A DNA stretch of 64,000 nucleotides from Pseudomonas frederiksbergensis (GTDB lineage: Bacteria; Pseudomonadota; Gammaproteobacteria; Pseudomonadales; Pseudomonadaceae). How positions within the stretch are numbered: the stretch's first letter is position 1; each line of letters begins with the position of its first letter. This document shows positions 1 through 10,896 of the stretch, piece after piece. The notes under the pieces were generated by a model. The model was given only the letters and a program-made list of their open reading frames with translations. It ran no database searches and had not been told where the DNA came from. The position numbers and the translations under genes are program-made. Location of the stretch: contig NZ_FNTF01000002.1 of NCBI RefSeq assembly GCF_900105495.1, positions 347,501 through 411,500 of the forward strand, read 5' to 3'.

Positions 1-1144
1 GGGTCGCGCCCAATGCATATATAAAGGTGCGATCGACAACCTCACCATCTATACGCACACCACCAGAACCTAGAAGGTCCCGCGCGACAGCCGAGTTCTT
101 GACCAGGCCTGCCTTATTAAGGACAGCAGCAATCGGCATGTCTTCAGTAGCAGTCAATTCGATCTCCGGCAGATCGTCCGGCAGCTCGCCTTCCTTCATA
201 CGGTTACCCGCCCCACGGTGAGCATTGGCCGCAGCCTCTTCACCATGAAAACGCGCAACAATCTCTTCAGCCAACTTGATCTTGATATCACGCGGATTGG
301 CGCCAGCCTCGACATCGGCACGAAATGCGTCGATCTCATCCATAGAGCGGAAACTGAGCAATTCGAAATAACGCCACATCAGCGCATCCGGAATGGAAAC
401 CAGCTTGCCGTACATCACACCCGGCGCCTCCTGGATCCCCACGTAGTTGCCCAGGGACTTGGACATCTTCTTCACGCCATCCAGACCTTCGAGCAGCGGC
501 ATCGTCAGAATGCATTGAGCCTCTTGACCATATCCACGCTGCAGCTCACGCCCCATCAACAGATTGAACTTCTGATCAGTACCACCCAACTCGACATCAG
601 CACGCAAAGCAACCGAGTCATAACCCTGAACCAGCGGATAGAGGAACTCGTGAATGGCAATTGGTTGATTGGTTGTGTAGCGCTTGTCGAAATCGTCGCG
701 CTCAAGCATGCGAGCCACGGTGTATTGCGAAGTCAGACGAATGAAGTCGGCTGGCCCCATCTGATCCATCCAGGTGGAGTTGAACGCCACTTCGGTCTTG
801 GCTGGATCAAGAATCTTGAAGACTTGAGTCTTGTAAGTCTCGGCATTCTCGAGAACCTGCTCACGGGTGAGCGGAGGACGTGTCGCGCTCTTGCCGCTTG
901 GATCACCGATCATCCCAGTGAAGTCACCTATAAGGAAGATCACCTGATGCCCCAGCTCCTGGAACTGGCGCAGCTTATTAATAAGCACAGTATGACCAAG
1001 GTGCAAATCCGGCGCGGTAGGATCGAAGCCTGCCTTAATACGTAGCGGCTGGCCACGCTTGAGCTTTTCGATCAGCTCGGACTCGACCAACAGTTCTTCT
1101 GCACCACGTTTAATCAGCGCTAGCTGCTCTTCAACCGACTTCAT
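1..1144 (-). CDS. tyrS: Tyrosyl-tRNA synthetase, 3' end outside the window
   Basis: Charges tRNA-Tyr with tyrosine in the cytoplasm. Read on the minus strand, the protein begins [11 protein letters not shown] and has the class I signatures: HLGHT near residue 45 and KMSKS about 180 residues later (the complement of about 457-474). KMSKS, not KFGKT, places it in the TyrZ-like branch of bacterial TyrRS. The C-terminal end reads into an S4-like RNA-binding region ([10 protein letters not shown]) and then runs off the window, so about 20 residues are probably missing. The start ATG at 1144 is divergent from the M23 peptidase gene, with about 210 bp of shared upstream DNA. The family call is firm; the choice of tyrS over tyrZ as symbol is less so. 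Confidence 0.95.
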   Translation of the reverse strand, partial: MKSVEEQLALIKRGAEELLVESELIEKLKRGQPLRIKAGFDPTAPDLHLGHTVLINKLRQFQELGHQVIFLIGDFTGMIGDPSGKSATRPPLTREQVLENAETYKTQVFKILDPAKTEVAFNSTWMDQMGPADFIRLTSQYTVARMLERDDFDKRYTTNQPIAIHEFLYPLVQGYDSVALRADVELGGTDQKFNLLMGRELQRGYGQEAQCILTMPLLEGLDGVKKMSKSLGNYVGIQEAPGVMYGKLVSIPDALMWRYFELLSFRSMDEIDAFRADVEAGANPRDIKIKLAEEIVARFHGEEAAANAHRGAGNRMKEGELPDDLPEIELTATEDMPIAAVLNKAGLVKNSAVARDLLGSGGVRIDGEVVDRTFIYALGAT

Positions 1145-1356
1145 AACAGACCCGCAAGGCTCGAATTCAAAGGGAACCAACCATACAAGATCGCGCGTCA
1201 AATACAAGTTTTGCCCGGCGCACGGACGCCAATCCGCGAACACAGCGTTCGCGGACTTGCTTCAGAGATGATTTGGTTATATTTTATACAGTTATTTCAT
1301 CTTCATCATGTCATTCATCTTTTCCAATTCATCTTTTTCAAAGTCAAAAATTACCT

Positions 1357-2781
1357 ATGACCAAAGAATCGTCTAAAGCGCCGCCGCTTTACCCGAAGAC
1401 CCACCTGCTCGCAGCAAGTGGCATCGCCGCCCTTCTGAGCCTGGCGCTTCTGGTATTTCCTTCCAGTGATGTTGAAGCCAAAAAGACGACCCTGAGTCTT
1501 GAACTGGAAAGCCCTGCAGAACAACTGACACAAGATCAAGACGCTGCCGAGGCCGTCCAGGCCACAAATGAGCCAGCAGCTTCCCCTTTCGCGCAGATCG
1601 AAAACAGCGTCGAAGAACCACAGGAAACCGCTCAGGCCGCGCCCGTGCCGGCGCCTGTGATCGAAGAAAAAAAGTCTCCAAACCACAGGGAAGTGATCGT
1701 CTCTAAAGGCGACACCCTCTCCACACTGTTTGAAAAAGTCGGCCTTCCAACAGCTTTGGTGCATGAAGTACTGGCCAGCGACAAACAAGCCAAGCAGTTC
1801 AGCCGACTCAAACATGGCCAGAAACTCGAATTCGAACTGGGCCCCGATGGCCAGTTGACCAATCTGCACAGCAAGGTCAGCGACGTTGAAAGCATAACCC
1901 TCACCAAGAATGACAAGGGTTATGCATTCAATCGCATTACAGCCAAACCGACCGTGCGCTCTGCCTACGTTCATGGCGTAATCAACAGTTCGCTGTCGCA
2001 GTCCGCTGCACGCGCCGGTTTGTCCCACAGCCTGACCATGGACATGGCCAGTGTGTTTGGTTATGACGTCGACTTCGCCCAGGACATTCGCCAAGGCGAC
2101 CAGTTCGATGTCATCTACGAACAGAAAGTCGTCAACGACAAGGTTGTCGGCAATGGCCCGATCCTTTCCGCACGTTTCACTAACCGCGGCAAGACCTACA
2201 CCGCCGTGCGTTACACCAACAAACAAGGCAATAGCAGCTACTACACTGCTGACGGCAACAGCATGCGCAAGGCGTTCATCCGTACCCCGGTGGATTTCGC
2301 CCGCATCAGCTCGAAGTTCTCCATGGGACGCAAACACCCGATCCTGAACAAGATCCGCGCCCACAAAGGTGTCGATTACGCGGCACCACGCGGTACGCCG
2401 ATCAAGGCTGCCGGTGACGGAAAAGTATTGTTGGCGGGTCGTCGCGGCGGTTACGGCAACACCGTGATCATCCAGCACGGCAATACCTACCGCACGTTGT
2501 ATGGTCATATGCAGGGCTTCGCCAAAGGCGTCAAGACTGGCGGCAGTGTCAAGCAAGGCCAGGTGATCGGCTACATCGGCACTACCGGTCTCTCCACCGG
2601 TCCACACTTGCACTACGAGTTCCAGGTCAATGGCGTGCACGTCGACCCACTAGGCCAGAAAGTTGCCATGGCTGATCCGATCTCCAAAGCTGAACGCGCA
2701 CGTTTCCTCGCGCAGAGCCAACCGCTGATGGCGCGCATGGATCAAGAGAAATCCACGCAACTGGCTTCGAGAAAGCGCTAA
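1357..2781 (+). CDS. M23 family murein DD-endopeptidase, inner-membrane anchored (MepM/OapA-like)
   Basis: Probable peptidoglycan hydrolase that cuts D-Ala-mDAP cross-links in the periplasm. The 474-residue protein has an N-terminal hydrophobic anchor (about residues 14-35), a Pro/Glu/Ala-rich linker, a LysM/OapA-like region (VSKGDTLSTLFEKVG, about 116-130), and a C-terminal M23 lysostaphin domain. The zinc ligands are visible: H336 and D340 in HKGVDYAAP and H419 in HLHYEF, so it looks catalytically active. The ATG at 1357 is preferred over the longer frame from 1273, because the extra residues are unlike any family member and the hydrophobic anchor then sits where expected. anmK follows after only 3 bases, which suggests co-transcription and links wall cutting with wall recycling. 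Confidence 0.9.
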   Translation: MTKESSKAPPLYPKTHLLAASGIAALLSLALLVFPSSDVEAKKTTLSLELESPAEQLTQDQDAAEAVQATNEPAASPFAQIENSVEEPQETAQAAPVPAPVIEEKKSPNHREVIVSKGDTLSTLFEKVGLPTALVHEVLASDKQAKQFSRLKHGQKLEFELGPDGQLTNLHSKVSDVESITLTKNDKGYAFNRITAKPTVRSAYVHGVINSSLSQSAARAGLSHSLTMDMASVFGYDVDFAQDIRQGDQFDVIYEQKVVNDKVVGNGPILSARFTNRGKTYTAVRYTNKQGNSSYYTADGNSMRKAFIRTPVDFARISSKFSMGRKHPILNKIRAHKGVDYAAPRGTPIKAAGDGKVLLAGRRGGYGNTVIIQHGNTYRTLYGHMQGFAKGVKTGGSVKQGQVIGYIGTTGLSTGPHLHYEFQVNGVHVDPLGQKVAMADPISKAERARFLAQSQPLMARMDQEKSTQLASRKR

Positions 2782-3876
<1,095 letters not shown>

Positions 3877-3887
3877 TCTGCAAACAG

Positions 3888-3920
3888 CAAAACGCCGCGG
3901 AGCCCTGAGGCCACGCGGCG
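3888..3920 (-). terminator. Hairpin terminator between anmK and erpA
   Basis: Arms CGCCGCG (3893-3899) and CGCGGCG (3914-3920) form a GC-rich stem, followed on the minus strand by a run of T (AAAA at 3889-3892 on the plus strand). The orientation suits erpA; it may also slow transcription from anmK. Confidence 0.5.
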
Positions 3921-3942
3921 CTTGGTGATGCGATGATTGCGA

Positions 3943-4293
3943 TCAGATCGAGAACGAAGATCCGCAGCCACACGTAGTGCTGGCGTTCGGATTCTTGATC
4001 ACGAAGCGCGAACCTTCCAGACCTTCCTGATAATCCACCTCGGCACCTGCCAGGTACTGGAAGCTCATCGGATCGACCACCAGGCTGACACCTTCGCGCT
4101 CGACGATGGTGTCGTCATCGGCCACTTCTTCATCGAAGGTGAAGCCGTATTGAAACCCTGAACAACCGCCGCCCGTAACGAATACGCGCAGCTTCAAACG
4201 ATCATTCCCCTCTTCATCGACCAGGCTCTTCACCTTGTGCGCGGCACCGTGGGTAAATTGCAAAGCCGTGGGGGTGAAGGATTCGACGCTCAT
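3943..4293 (-). CDS. erpA: Iron-sulfur cluster insertion protein ErpA (A-type carrier)
   Basis: A-type carrier that hands Fe-S clusters to apoproteins, in E. coli notably to isoprenoid-pathway enzymes. The protein has 116 residues, the usual length. The three conserved cysteines are visible: C44 in GGGCSGF, and C108 and C110 in the terminal CGCGSSFSI. It is a single-gene unit on the minus strand, convergent with anmK and upstream of argC. The ATG at 4293 agrees with the family N-terminus. Confidence 0.95.
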   Translation of the reverse strand: MSVESFTPTALQFTHGAAHKVKSLVDEEGNDRLKLRVFVTGGGCSGFQYGFTFDEEVADDDTIVEREGVSLVVDPMSFQYLAGAEVDYQEGLEGSRFVIKNPNASTTCGCGSSFSI

Positions 4294-4416
4294 GCTAACT
4301 ATCTCCCGGCGTTACGCCGCCATAATGCGTGATGACGCGCATTATCCGCTTCTCCTAGAAAATCGGTCAACTATTGTTACGGTATATCAATCAACCCAAT
4401 CGTAAGCCCGGAATGC

Positions 4417-4443
4417 AAAAAGGCCCGTCAGACGGGCCTTTTT
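4417..4443 (-). terminator. Rho-independent terminator downstream of argC
   Basis: Arms AGGCCCGTC (4421-4429) and GACGGGCCT (4431-4439) form a strong stem flanked by A and T runs on the two sides. It lies 17 bases past the argC stop on the minus strand and looks usable in both directions. Confidence 0.8.
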
Positions 4444-4459
4444 ACTGGGCAGGAAAACC

Positions 4460-5494
4460 TTACGGCAGCATGCCTGCATGAGACAGACCCAAGCGCTCAT
4501 CCAGACCAAACAGGATGTTCAGGTTCTGCACCGCCTGACCCGACGCGCCTTTGACCAGATTGTCGATCACCGACAACACCACCACCAGATCACCATCCTG
4601 CGGACGATGCACGGCGACACGGCAAACGTTGGCACCACGCACGCTGCGGGTTTCCGGATGGCTGCCGGCCGGCATAACATCGACGAACGGTTCGTTGGCA
4701 TAGCGCTTTTCAAACAGCGCTTGCAGATCTACGGAGCGGTCCACGACTGTCGCGTAGAGCGTCGAGTGGATACCTCGAATCATTGGCGTCAGGTGCGGAA
4801 CGAACGTCAGACCGACGTCCTTGCCCGCAGCACGACGCAGACCCTGGCGGATTTCCGGCAGATGACGGTGACCTTTGACCGCGTAAGCCTTCATGCTTTC
4901 CGACGTCTCGGCGTACAGCGAACCTACAGACGCGCCACGACCGGCACCACTGACGCCGGACTTGCAGTCGGCAATCAAGCGAGTGGTGTCGGCCAGACCT
5001 GCTTCAAGCAATGGCAGGAAACCCAATTGCGTAGCAGTCGGGTAGCAACCCGGCACGGCGATCAGACGAGCCTGCTTGATCTGCTCGCGATTGACTTCCG
5101 GCAAGCCGTAAACCGCCTCTTCCAGCAGCTCCGGCGCGCCGTGCGGCTGACCGTACCACTTGGCCCACTCATCAGCGTCTTGCAGTCGGAAGTCCGCCGA
5201 CAGGTCGATGACTTTGGTCCCGGCCGCCAACAGTTCGCCAGCCAGCGCATGGGCAACACCGTGAGGCGTGGCGAAGAACACCACGTCGCAAGCGCCCAGC
5301 GTCTTGATGTCCGGAACGCTGAATGCCAGACCGTCGTAATGACCGCGCAGGTTCGGATACATATCAGCCACGGCCAGACCGGCCTCGGATCGGGAAGTGA
5401 TGACTGCCACTTCAGCTTGCGGATGTTGCGCCAACAGACGCAGCAGTTCGACACCGGTGTAACCCGTGCCGCCGACGATACCGACCTTGACCAT
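4460..5494 (-). CDS. argC: N-acetyl-gamma-glutamyl-phosphate reductase
   Basis: Third step of arginine synthesis: NADPH reduction of N-acetylglutamyl-phosphate to the semialdehyde. With ATG at 5494 the protein has 344 residues, the family norm. A longer frame to 5566 adds 24 residues without similarity and is rejected. The N-terminal nucleotide-binding motif GGTGYTG follows MVKVGIV, and the active-site cysteine is in VPGCYPTA (about residue 150). Later signatures GVSGAGRG and [10 protein letters not shown] are also present. It is transcribed alone, divergent from hemJ. Confidence 0.96.
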   Translation of the reverse strand: MVKVGIVGGTGYTGVELLRLLAQHPQAEVAVITSRSEAGLAVADMYPNLRGHYDGLAFSVPDIKTLGACDVVFFATPHGVAHALAGELLAAGTKVIDLSADFRLQDADEWAKWYGQPHGAPELLEEAVYGLPEVNREQIKQARLIAVPGCYPTATQLGFLPLLEAGLADTTRLIADCKSGVSGAGRGASVGSLYAETSESMKAYAVKGHRHLPEIRQGLRRAAGKDVGLTFVPHLTPMIRGIHSTLYATVVDRSVDLQALFEKRYANEPFVDVMPAGSHPETRSVRGANVCRVAVHRPQDGDLVVVLSVIDNLVKGASGQAVQNLNILFGLDERLGLSHAGMLP

Positions 5495-5629
5495 AAACCT
5501 GCCCTCAACGAACCCACTGGAAAGCCGTCGATAATAGGGGCCACGCGGCTCTGCGACAACCGTCAAGGTGACGTGCGGGCGCTCTACCCTCTACTATCTT
5601 CGCTACCGTGAACCTGGGAATAACTAAAA

Positions 5630-6058
5630 ATGCTCTATCTGTGGCTCAAAGCGCTTCACATCGTCAGCATGGTCTGCTGGTTTGCCGCCCTGTTCTACCT
5701 GCCCCGCCTGTTCGTTTATCACGCCCAAAGTGAAGACACCGTCAGCAAGGAACGCTTCAGCGTCATGGAGCGCAAGCTGTACCGCGGCATCATGGGGCCG
5801 GCGATGATCGCCACCCTGGTTTTCGGCATCGCACTGATCGCCTTGAACCCCAGCATATTCAGTCAAGGTGCCTGGATTCACGCGAAGTTGACCCTGGTGG
5901 TGATCCTCATCGGCTACCACCACATGTGCGGCGCCCAGGTGAAACGTTTTGCCCGTGGCGAGAACACCCGCAGTCATGTCTTTTATCGCTGGTTCAATGA
6001 AGTGCCGGTTCTGATATTGCTGGCCATTGTAATTCTGGTCGTCGTCCGGCCGTTCTAA
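5630..6058 (+). CDS. hemJ: Protoporphyrinogen oxidase HemJ (UPF0093 membrane protein)
   Basis: Integral membrane protein of 142 residues that matches the HemJ family, which oxidises protoporphyrinogen IX to protoporphyrin IX in organisms without HemG or HemY. Four hydrophobic segments can be seen, beginning with LWLKALHIVSMVCWFAALF. The conserved N-terminal His (LKALH, residue 9) and the motif FYLPRLFVYH are present. A second His cluster (YHHMCG) lies near residue 102. It is divergent from argC and followed after 33 bases by the nitronate monooxygenase gene. Function is inferred from the family. Confidence 0.88.
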   Translation: MLYLWLKALHIVSMVCWFAALFYLPRLFVYHAQSEDTVSKERFSVMERKLYRGIMGPAMIATLVFGIALIALNPSIFSQGAWIHAKLTLVVILIGYHHMCGAQVKRFARGENTRSHVFYRWFNEVPVLILLAIVILVVVRPF

Positions 6059-6091
6059 CTCCAATAAGCACAACTCATCGGGGTACTTCCA

Positions 6092-7060
6092 ATGTCGCTG
6101 CCCGCTCTACTCGAACAACGCTTGCGTCTGCCGGTGGTGGCCGCGCCAATGTTCCTGATTTCCAACCCGCAGCTGGTGCTCGCCTGCTGCCGTAATGGCG
6201 TGGTGGGCAGCTTTCCTGCGCTGAACCAGCGCGAGAGCAGCGGTTTCAAGGCCTGGCTGGAAGAGATCGAAGCAGGGTTGGCGACAATAGAGAATCCGGC
6301 GCCTTATGCGGTGAACCTGATCGTCCACCACAGCAACCCGCGGCTGCAAGCGGACTTGGAGATCTGCATCGAGCACAAAGTGCCGATTGTGATCACCAGT
6401 CTCGGCGCCGTGAAAGAACTGGTCGATGCGGTGCACAGCTACGGCGGCCTGGTGTTCCATGACGTGACGACTCGTCGCCACGCAGAGAAAGCCGCCGCGG
6501 CCGGAGTCGACGGTTTGATTGCCGTGGCAGCGGGCGCCGGTGGACATGCCGGGACCTGGAGCCCGTTCTCGCTGATTGCCGAGATCCGCCAATTCTTCGA
6601 CAAGACCCTGCTGCTGGCCGGCTGCCTGAACCACGGCCACGAGATTCTCGCGGCCCAACTGCTCGGTGCGGATCTGGCCTACTTCGGCACGCGCTTTATC
6701 GGCACCACCGAAAGTCATGCGCCTGACGCCTATAAAGAGATGCTGCTGACTGCCAGAGCCGCAGACATCGTCCATACTCCAGCGGTGTCGGGAGTACCGG
6801 CGAGCTTTATGCGTCAGAGTCTTGAGGCGGCAGGTTTCGACATGGCCGCGTTGCAAGGCAAGGGCGAAGTGGACTTCGGCTCCAAACTCAAGCCCATGAG
6901 CGATGAAGCCAAAGCCTGGAAAACCGTCTGGTCCGCAGGCCAGGGTGTTGGCGAGATCGATGATTTGCCGAGTGTCGATCAATTGGTCGCTCGCCTTGAT
7001 GCCGAATACCGCAAAGCGCTAGAACTGGCGGCAGAGCTACCCAAGCGCTGGCCACGCTGA
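6092..7060 (+). CDS. Nitronate monooxygenase (2-nitropropane dioxygenase family)
   Basis: FMN-dependent TIM-barrel enzyme of 322 residues, class I NMO family (PF03060), which oxidises alkyl nitronates and may detoxify propionate-3-nitronate. Family marks are VVAAPMFLISNP at the N-terminus, the flavin-phosphate loop AAGAGGHAG near residue 150, and a GADLAYFGTRFIGT stretch near residue 210. The natural substrate in Pseudomonas is not known to me. It follows hemJ closely and may share its transcript. Confidence 0.88.
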   Translation: MSLPALLEQRLRLPVVAAPMFLISNPQLVLACCRNGVVGSFPALNQRESSGFKAWLEEIEAGLATIENPAPYAVNLIVHHSNPRLQADLEICIEHKVPIVITSLGAVKELVDAVHSYGGLVFHDVTTRRHAEKAAAAGVDGLIAVAAGAGGHAGTWSPFSLIAEIRQFFDKTLLLAGCLNHGHEILAAQLLGADLAYFGTRFIGTTESHAPDAYKEMLLTARAADIVHTPAVSGVPASFMRQSLEAAGFDMAALQGKGEVDFGSKLKPMSDEAKAWKTVWSAGQGVGEIDDLPSVDQLVARLDAEYRKALELAAELPKRWPR

Positions 7061-7116
7061 CGGGCAAACCAGACCAGTCCATTCCGGCTGGCTTCACACT
7101 GCAAGGATGCCTCGTA

Positions 7117-8082
7117 ATGAGCGAAACCCGTTTCAAGATCGTGTTCGACGGCGCTCTGCTGCCAGGTGTTGACGTCATCACCGCCAAGCTTAATCTCGCC
7201 GAGCTGTTCAAAACCGATGTGGCTGCCATCGAGCGGCTGTTCAGTGGCAAGCCGGTTGCGCTCAAACGCGACCTGTCGCGGGGCGATGCGCAGACTTATC
7301 TCCAGGCGCTGACCAAAACCGGTATCGATGCCCGGATCGAATCCGAACCCTCGATCGAGCTGAACCTGGCTGACGTTCATGAACACGCCCCGGCCGTCGC
7401 GGCAGATCCCGAATCCCCTTATGCGCCACCCCAGGCTACCGTTGGCGAAGCCTTGCCAGCGTTTGCCACACTCAAACCGTTCAGCTTCGAGGGTCGGATC
7501 GGCCGCTTGCGTTATCTGGCCTGGACGATGTCGCTGACGCTGGTGACCCTCGGTGTTGGCGCTGTGCTTGCTGTTTTCGGCTTGGCCCTCATCACTACGG
7601 ACACTACCGCCGGCCTGATTCTCGGTGGCTTGCTGGCCTTCATTCTCTTCGTGGCGCTGGCGTTCGTCAGCATCCAGTTCAGCGTCCAGCGTCTGCACGA
7701 TATCGGCTGGTCTGGTTGGCTCTGGCTACTGACGCTCGTACCGTTCGTGGGCAGCATCTTCCCGTTCGTAATGATGATTGTGCCGGGCAATAACACCGCC
7801 AATCGATACGGTGCGCCACCACCGCCCAACAGCACCGCGGTTAAAGTCCTGTCTTCATTGTGGTTGGTGTTTATCGCGATCCTGTTCATCGGCGGACTGA
7901 GCGGTGGCCTTACTACCATTCAGAGTGAGTATGAAAGTGCTACCCAGAGCAGCTATGAAAGTGACTCCGTGACCACCGAAGAGATCGAAGATCAAACCGC
8001 TGTGGAAGCAGAGCCAGCGCCAAATTCAGCCGACGATGCAGCCGAAGCAGCCCAGCCCCCTGTAGACTCTGCGAAAGAATGA
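7117..8082 (+). CDS. DUF805 membrane protein with N-terminal soluble module
   Basis: Unknown function. The 321-residue protein has three parts. Residues 1-95 form a soluble module (KIVFDGALLPGVD...VIERLFSGKPVALKR-like) that I recognise as recurring in front of unrelated membrane domains. Residues about 125-230 form a DUF805 (YhaH-like) region with FEGRIGRLRYLAW and the hallmark VQRLHDIGWSGW. A further hydrophobic segment (SSLWLVFIAILFIG) is followed by an acidic, Ser/Thr/Glu-rich tail. About four to five membrane spans are predicted by eye. It sits between the NMO and SDR genes with short gaps; nothing in the context defines a role. Confidence 0.8.
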   Translation: MSETRFKIVFDGALLPGVDVITAKLNLAELFKTDVAAIERLFSGKPVALKRDLSRGDAQTYLQALTKTGIDARIESEPSIELNLADVHEHAPAVAADPESPYAPPQATVGEALPAFATLKPFSFEGRIGRLRYLAWTMSLTLVTLGVGAVLAVFGLALITTDTTAGLILGGLLAFILFVALAFVSIQFSVQRLHDIGWSGWLWLLTLVPFVGSIFPFVMMIVPGNNTANRYGAPPPPNSTAVKVLSSLWLVFIAILFIGGLSGGLTTIQSEYESATQSSYESDSVTTEEIEDQTAVEAEPAPNSADDAAEAAQPPVDSAKE

Positions 8083-8144
8083 ACAGCGCTCCCCGCCCGT
8101 GACACCTGCGTCGCCGGCGCGGAGCTGTTGCGATGGAGAAATGC

Positions 8145-8933
8145 ATGACCCGTTACGCACTGATCACTGGCGCTTCCAGCGGCATCGGCCTGGCGATGGC
8201 CGAAGCGCTGGCCCGGCGCGGCCGCAGTCTGATTCTGGTGGCCCGTCAGCGTGATCAGCTGGAAAGTATTGCGATTGAACTGACCCAACGTTTTGGCGTG
8301 GAAGTGCTGTTCCGAGCTTGTGACCTCGGCGAGCCGCTACGGCTGTCGGGTTTTCTGCTGGAGCTGGAGGAAGGTGACCGACAGATCGATTTGCTGGTTA
8401 ACTGCGCCGGCATCGGCACCTGCGGCCCTTTCCTGGCTCAGGACTGGATGACCGAGCAGGACCTGATCGAAGTGAACATCCTTGCGCTCACTCGCCTGTG
8501 TCACGCGATCGGCAACAGTATGGCGCTGCAGGGCGGCGGGCAGATTTTGAATGTCGCCTCGGTGGCGGCGTTCCATCCCGGCCCGTGGATGAGCACTTAT
8601 TACGCCAGCAAGGCTTATGTGCTGCATTTTTCCGAAGGGTTGCGCGTCGAACTGAAAAAATGCGCGGTCAAGGTCTCGGTGCTCTGCCCCGGCCCTACCC
8701 GCACGGCGTTTTTCCGCACCGCGCAATTGGACGCTAGCAAACTGGCCGACAGCAAAATGCTGATGAGCCCCGAGGAAGTCGCGCTCTACACCGTCCGGGC
8801 GCTGGAGAAAAATCGCGCCATTATTATTCCGGGTCGACGCAACCGCTGGCGCGCCTTCCTGCCGCGACTCGGCTCGCGCTGGCTGACCCGGACAATTGCC
8901 GGCATGGTCAACAAGGTTTACTGCCCGCGCTGA
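8145..8933 (+). CDS. Short-chain dehydrogenase/reductase
   Basis: NAD(P)-dependent SDR of about 262 residues, substrate unknown. The Rossmann motif GASSGIG is at residues 8-14, NCAG marks the NNAG position, and the catalytic YYASK (Y and K of YxxxK) is preceded by a Ser in NVASVAAF. The ATG at 8145 (MTRYALITG) has GGAG six bases upstream. An in-frame ATG at 8133 also has a plausible site, so the start could be four residues earlier. The C-terminal basic stretch (PGRRNRWRAFLPRLGSRWL) resembles the membrane-associated DltE/YdfG-like SDRs. Confidence 0.88.
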   Translation: MTRYALITGASSGIGLAMAEALARRGRSLILVARQRDQLESIAIELTQRFGVEVLFRACDLGEPLRLSGFLLELEEGDRQIDLLVNCAGIGTCGPFLAQDWMTEQDLIEVNILALTRLCHAIGNSMALQGGGQILNVASVAAFHPGPWMSTYYASKAYVLHFSEGLRVELKKCAVKVSVLCPGPTRTAFFRTAQLDASKLADSKMLMSPEEVALYTVRALEKNRAIIIPGRRNRWRAFLPRLGSRWLTRTIAGMVNKVYCPR

Positions 8934-9014
8934 TCGCCCCTCAAGGTAAAAGGCTGGGCTCGGGCATAACCCATGGTTACACTCAGGCCAGCCCAAACAA
9001 CGGAGAAAAAAGCT

Positions 9015-9353
9015 GTGGATACTCTGTTCACCAAGATCATCAACCGGGAAATCCCGGCGAAGATCATTTACGAGGACGACCAGGTACTGGCCTTCCACGA
9101 CATCGCCCCACAGGCACCCGTGCATTTTCTGGTGATCCCGAAAAAAGCGGTGCGCACACTTAACGACCTGACCGAGGACGACAAGGCATTGGCCGGACAT
9201 ATTCTGTTCACCGCCCAGCGTCTGGCCCTGGAACTGGGTTGCGAAGAAGGCTTTCGCGTGGTCATGAACTGCAATCCATTGGGTGGGCAGACCGTCTATC
9301 ACATACATATGCACGTATTGGGTCAGCGCCAGATGCATTGGCCGCCGGGCTGA
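9015..9353 (+). CDS. HIT family nucleotide-binding hydrolase (HinT-like)
   Basis: Histidine-triad protein of 112 residues, likely a purine nucleoside phosphoramidase of the HinT type. The triad is visible as HIHMHVLG near residue 98-105, and the N-terminal [17 protein letters not shown] is typical of HinT. The start is the GTG at 9015, giving MDTLFTKII, with GGAG at 9002-9005; longer frames upstream lack family similarity. It stands between the SDR and coq7 genes. Confidence 0.93.
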   Translation: MDTLFTKIINREIPAKIIYEDDQVLAFHDIAPQAPVHFLVIPKKAVRTLNDLTEDDKALAGHILFTAQRLALELGCEEGFRVVMNCNPLGGQTVYHIHMHVLGQRQMHWPPG

Positions 9354-9367
9354 TCGCAGCAAGTTCC

Positions 9368-9392
9368 TGTGGGGTGGGCAATCCCCCCCACA
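9368..9392. terminator. Possible hairpin after the HIT gene
   Basis: Arms TGTGGGG and CCCCACA can pair around a short loop in a G/C-run stretch. There is no clear T tract. It could be a weak terminator or a decayed REP sequence. Confidence 0.25.
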
Positions 9393-9478
9393 AGCACCTG
9401 CGTCGCAATGACTCAGCGCAAACCTTCCAGCGGCCGATTGGGTTAAACTGGCCGCCGAGATTTTTCCCGGAGGTCAGC

Positions 9479-10126
9479 ATGACAACCCAACGTCACTACT
9501 CGCCGATTGACCGCCTTCTGCTACAAGCCGATGCCGCGATGCGCACCTTGCTGCCTTTCAGTGGCCAGCCGTACCGTCCTTCGCCCGCTATCGTGCAGCC
9601 GGATGCGCAAATGAGCGACGAAGACACCCGGCACGTCGCCGGTCTGATGCGCATCAACCATACCGGCGAAGTCTGTGCCCAGGCGCTGTATCAAGGCCAG
9701 GCCCTGACCGCCAAGCTGCCGCAAGTGCGCGCCGCCATGGAGCATGCCGCCGAAGAAGAAATCGACCACCTGGTCTGGTGCGAACAACGCATAAAACAGT
9801 TGGGCAGCCATACCAGCATTCTCAATCCGCTGTTTTACGGCATGTCGTTCGGGATTGGCGCGGTAGCCGGGTTGATCAGCGATAAAGTCAGCCTGGGTTT
9901 CGTTGCGGCTACCGAGCATCAGGTCTGCAAACACCTCAACGAACACCTTGAGCAACTGCCTGCCGAGGATGAAAAGTCCCGGGCGATCCTCGAGCAGATG
10001 CGCATTGATGAAGAACACCACGCCGAAAGCGCGCTGGAGGCTGGGGGGTTCCGCTTTCCGGCACCGGTGAAGTTCGGCATGAGCCTGATGGCCAAGGTCA
10101 TGACCAAGAGTACTTACCGGATCTGA
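9479..10126 (+). CDS. coq7: 2-polyprenyl-3-methyl-6-methoxy-1,4-benzoquinone 5-hydroxylase (Coq7 di-iron protein)
   Basis: Di-iron hydroxylase for the penultimate step of ubiquinone synthesis, the alternative to UbiF found in pseudomonads. With ATG at 9479 ([11 protein letters not shown]) it has 215 residues. Iron-ligand motifs are visible: [21 protein letters not shown] and DEEHHAESA. An AGGTCAGC stretch just upstream acts as ribosome site. Longer starts back to 9239 overlap the HIT gene and are rejected. An 11-bp perfect inverted repeat follows the gene. Confidence 0.95.
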   Translation: MTTQRHYSPIDRLLLQADAAMRTLLPFSGQPYRPSPAIVQPDAQMSDEDTRHVAGLMRINHTGEVCAQALYQGQALTAKLPQVRAAMEHAAEEEIDHLVWCEQRIKQLGSHTSILNPLFYGMSFGIGAVAGLISDKVSLGFVAATEHQVCKHLNEHLEQLPAEDEKSRAILEQMRIDEEHHAESALEAGGFRFPAPVKFGMSLMAKVMTKSTYRI

Positions 10127-10137
10127 CCTCAGGTAGT

Positions 10138-10177
10138 TTGCCCGCGATGGCGATCTCAAGGACGCAATCGCGGGCAA
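10138..10177. terminator. Inverted repeat downstream of coq7
   Basis: Arms TTGCCCGCGAT (10138-10148) and ATCGCGGGCAA (10167-10177) match perfectly over 11 bp with an 18-base loop. It lies between the convergent coq7 and OsmC genes. No T tract is present, so it may be a REP-derived stem, not a classical terminator. Confidence 0.45.
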
Positions 10178-10242
10178 GCCTTACAGACATCAGCTTGGGA
10201 TCGCGACCGTCCGCGCTGCTTTTACGGTAGTGGGATGTCGAC

Positions 10243-10665
10243 TCAACCGAGCTCGATGATCTCGTAGTCGTGGGTAATTGCCACGCCAGCAGCCCCAAGC
10301 ATGATCGACGCCGAGCAATACTTCTCGGCAGACAGCTCGATGGCGCGTTTGACCTGGGCTTCTTTCAAGCCTCGACCCTTGACCACGAAGTGCATATGGA
10401 TCTTGGTGAAAACCTTCGGATCTTCGGTGGCGCGCTCGGCTTCGAGGAAGGCTTCGCAGCTTTCAACGGCCTGACGGGACTTCTTGAGGATGCTGACCAC
10501 GTCGAAATTGCTGCAACCGCCAACACCCAGCAAGAGCATTTCCATCGGCCGGACACCCAGGTTGCGACCGCCGGCATCGGGCGGCCCGTCCATGACCACG
10601 ACATGACCGCTGCCGGATTCGCCGAGGAACATGGCTTCGCCAGCCCATTGGATGCGTGCCTTCAT
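10243..10665 (-). CDS. OsmC/Ohr family protein (YhfA-like)
   Basis: Small redox protein of 140 residues. The OsmC fold is indicated by PMEMLLLGVGGCSNFDVVSILKK with one conserved Cys, and by a second Cys in SAEKYCSAS. This pattern is the YhfA-type subgroup; whether it acts as a peroxidase is not established. The ATG at 10665 (MKARIQW) has GGAG eight bases upstream; a TTG at 10671 is too close to that site. It is divergent from vfr. Confidence 0.88.
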   Translation of the reverse strand: MKARIQWAGEAMFLGESGSGHVVVMDGPPDAGGRNLGVRPMEMLLLGVGGCSNFDVVSILKKSRQAVESCEAFLEAERATEDPKVFTKIHMHFVVKGRGLKEAQVKRAIELSAEKYCSASIMLGAAGVAITHDYEIIELG

Positions 10666-10896
10666 CGCCAAGACTCCACTGTATAAAAAAGGGTCGCCAG
10701 CTTAGCACAGGGGCCTTGATTGACGACGTCTCGCCTTCCTACGACGCAAGCCGTTGCGCTGTAGGTAAATTCTCGAATATTGCAGGAAGTGTCTGTTAAG
10801 CTGGCGCCAATTCAATGGCGTATTGCCAGCTTCATAACAACCTCAGCGACTTATAAGAAAACCAAACACACCGTGAAGTCTTTTCGGGATACAACC

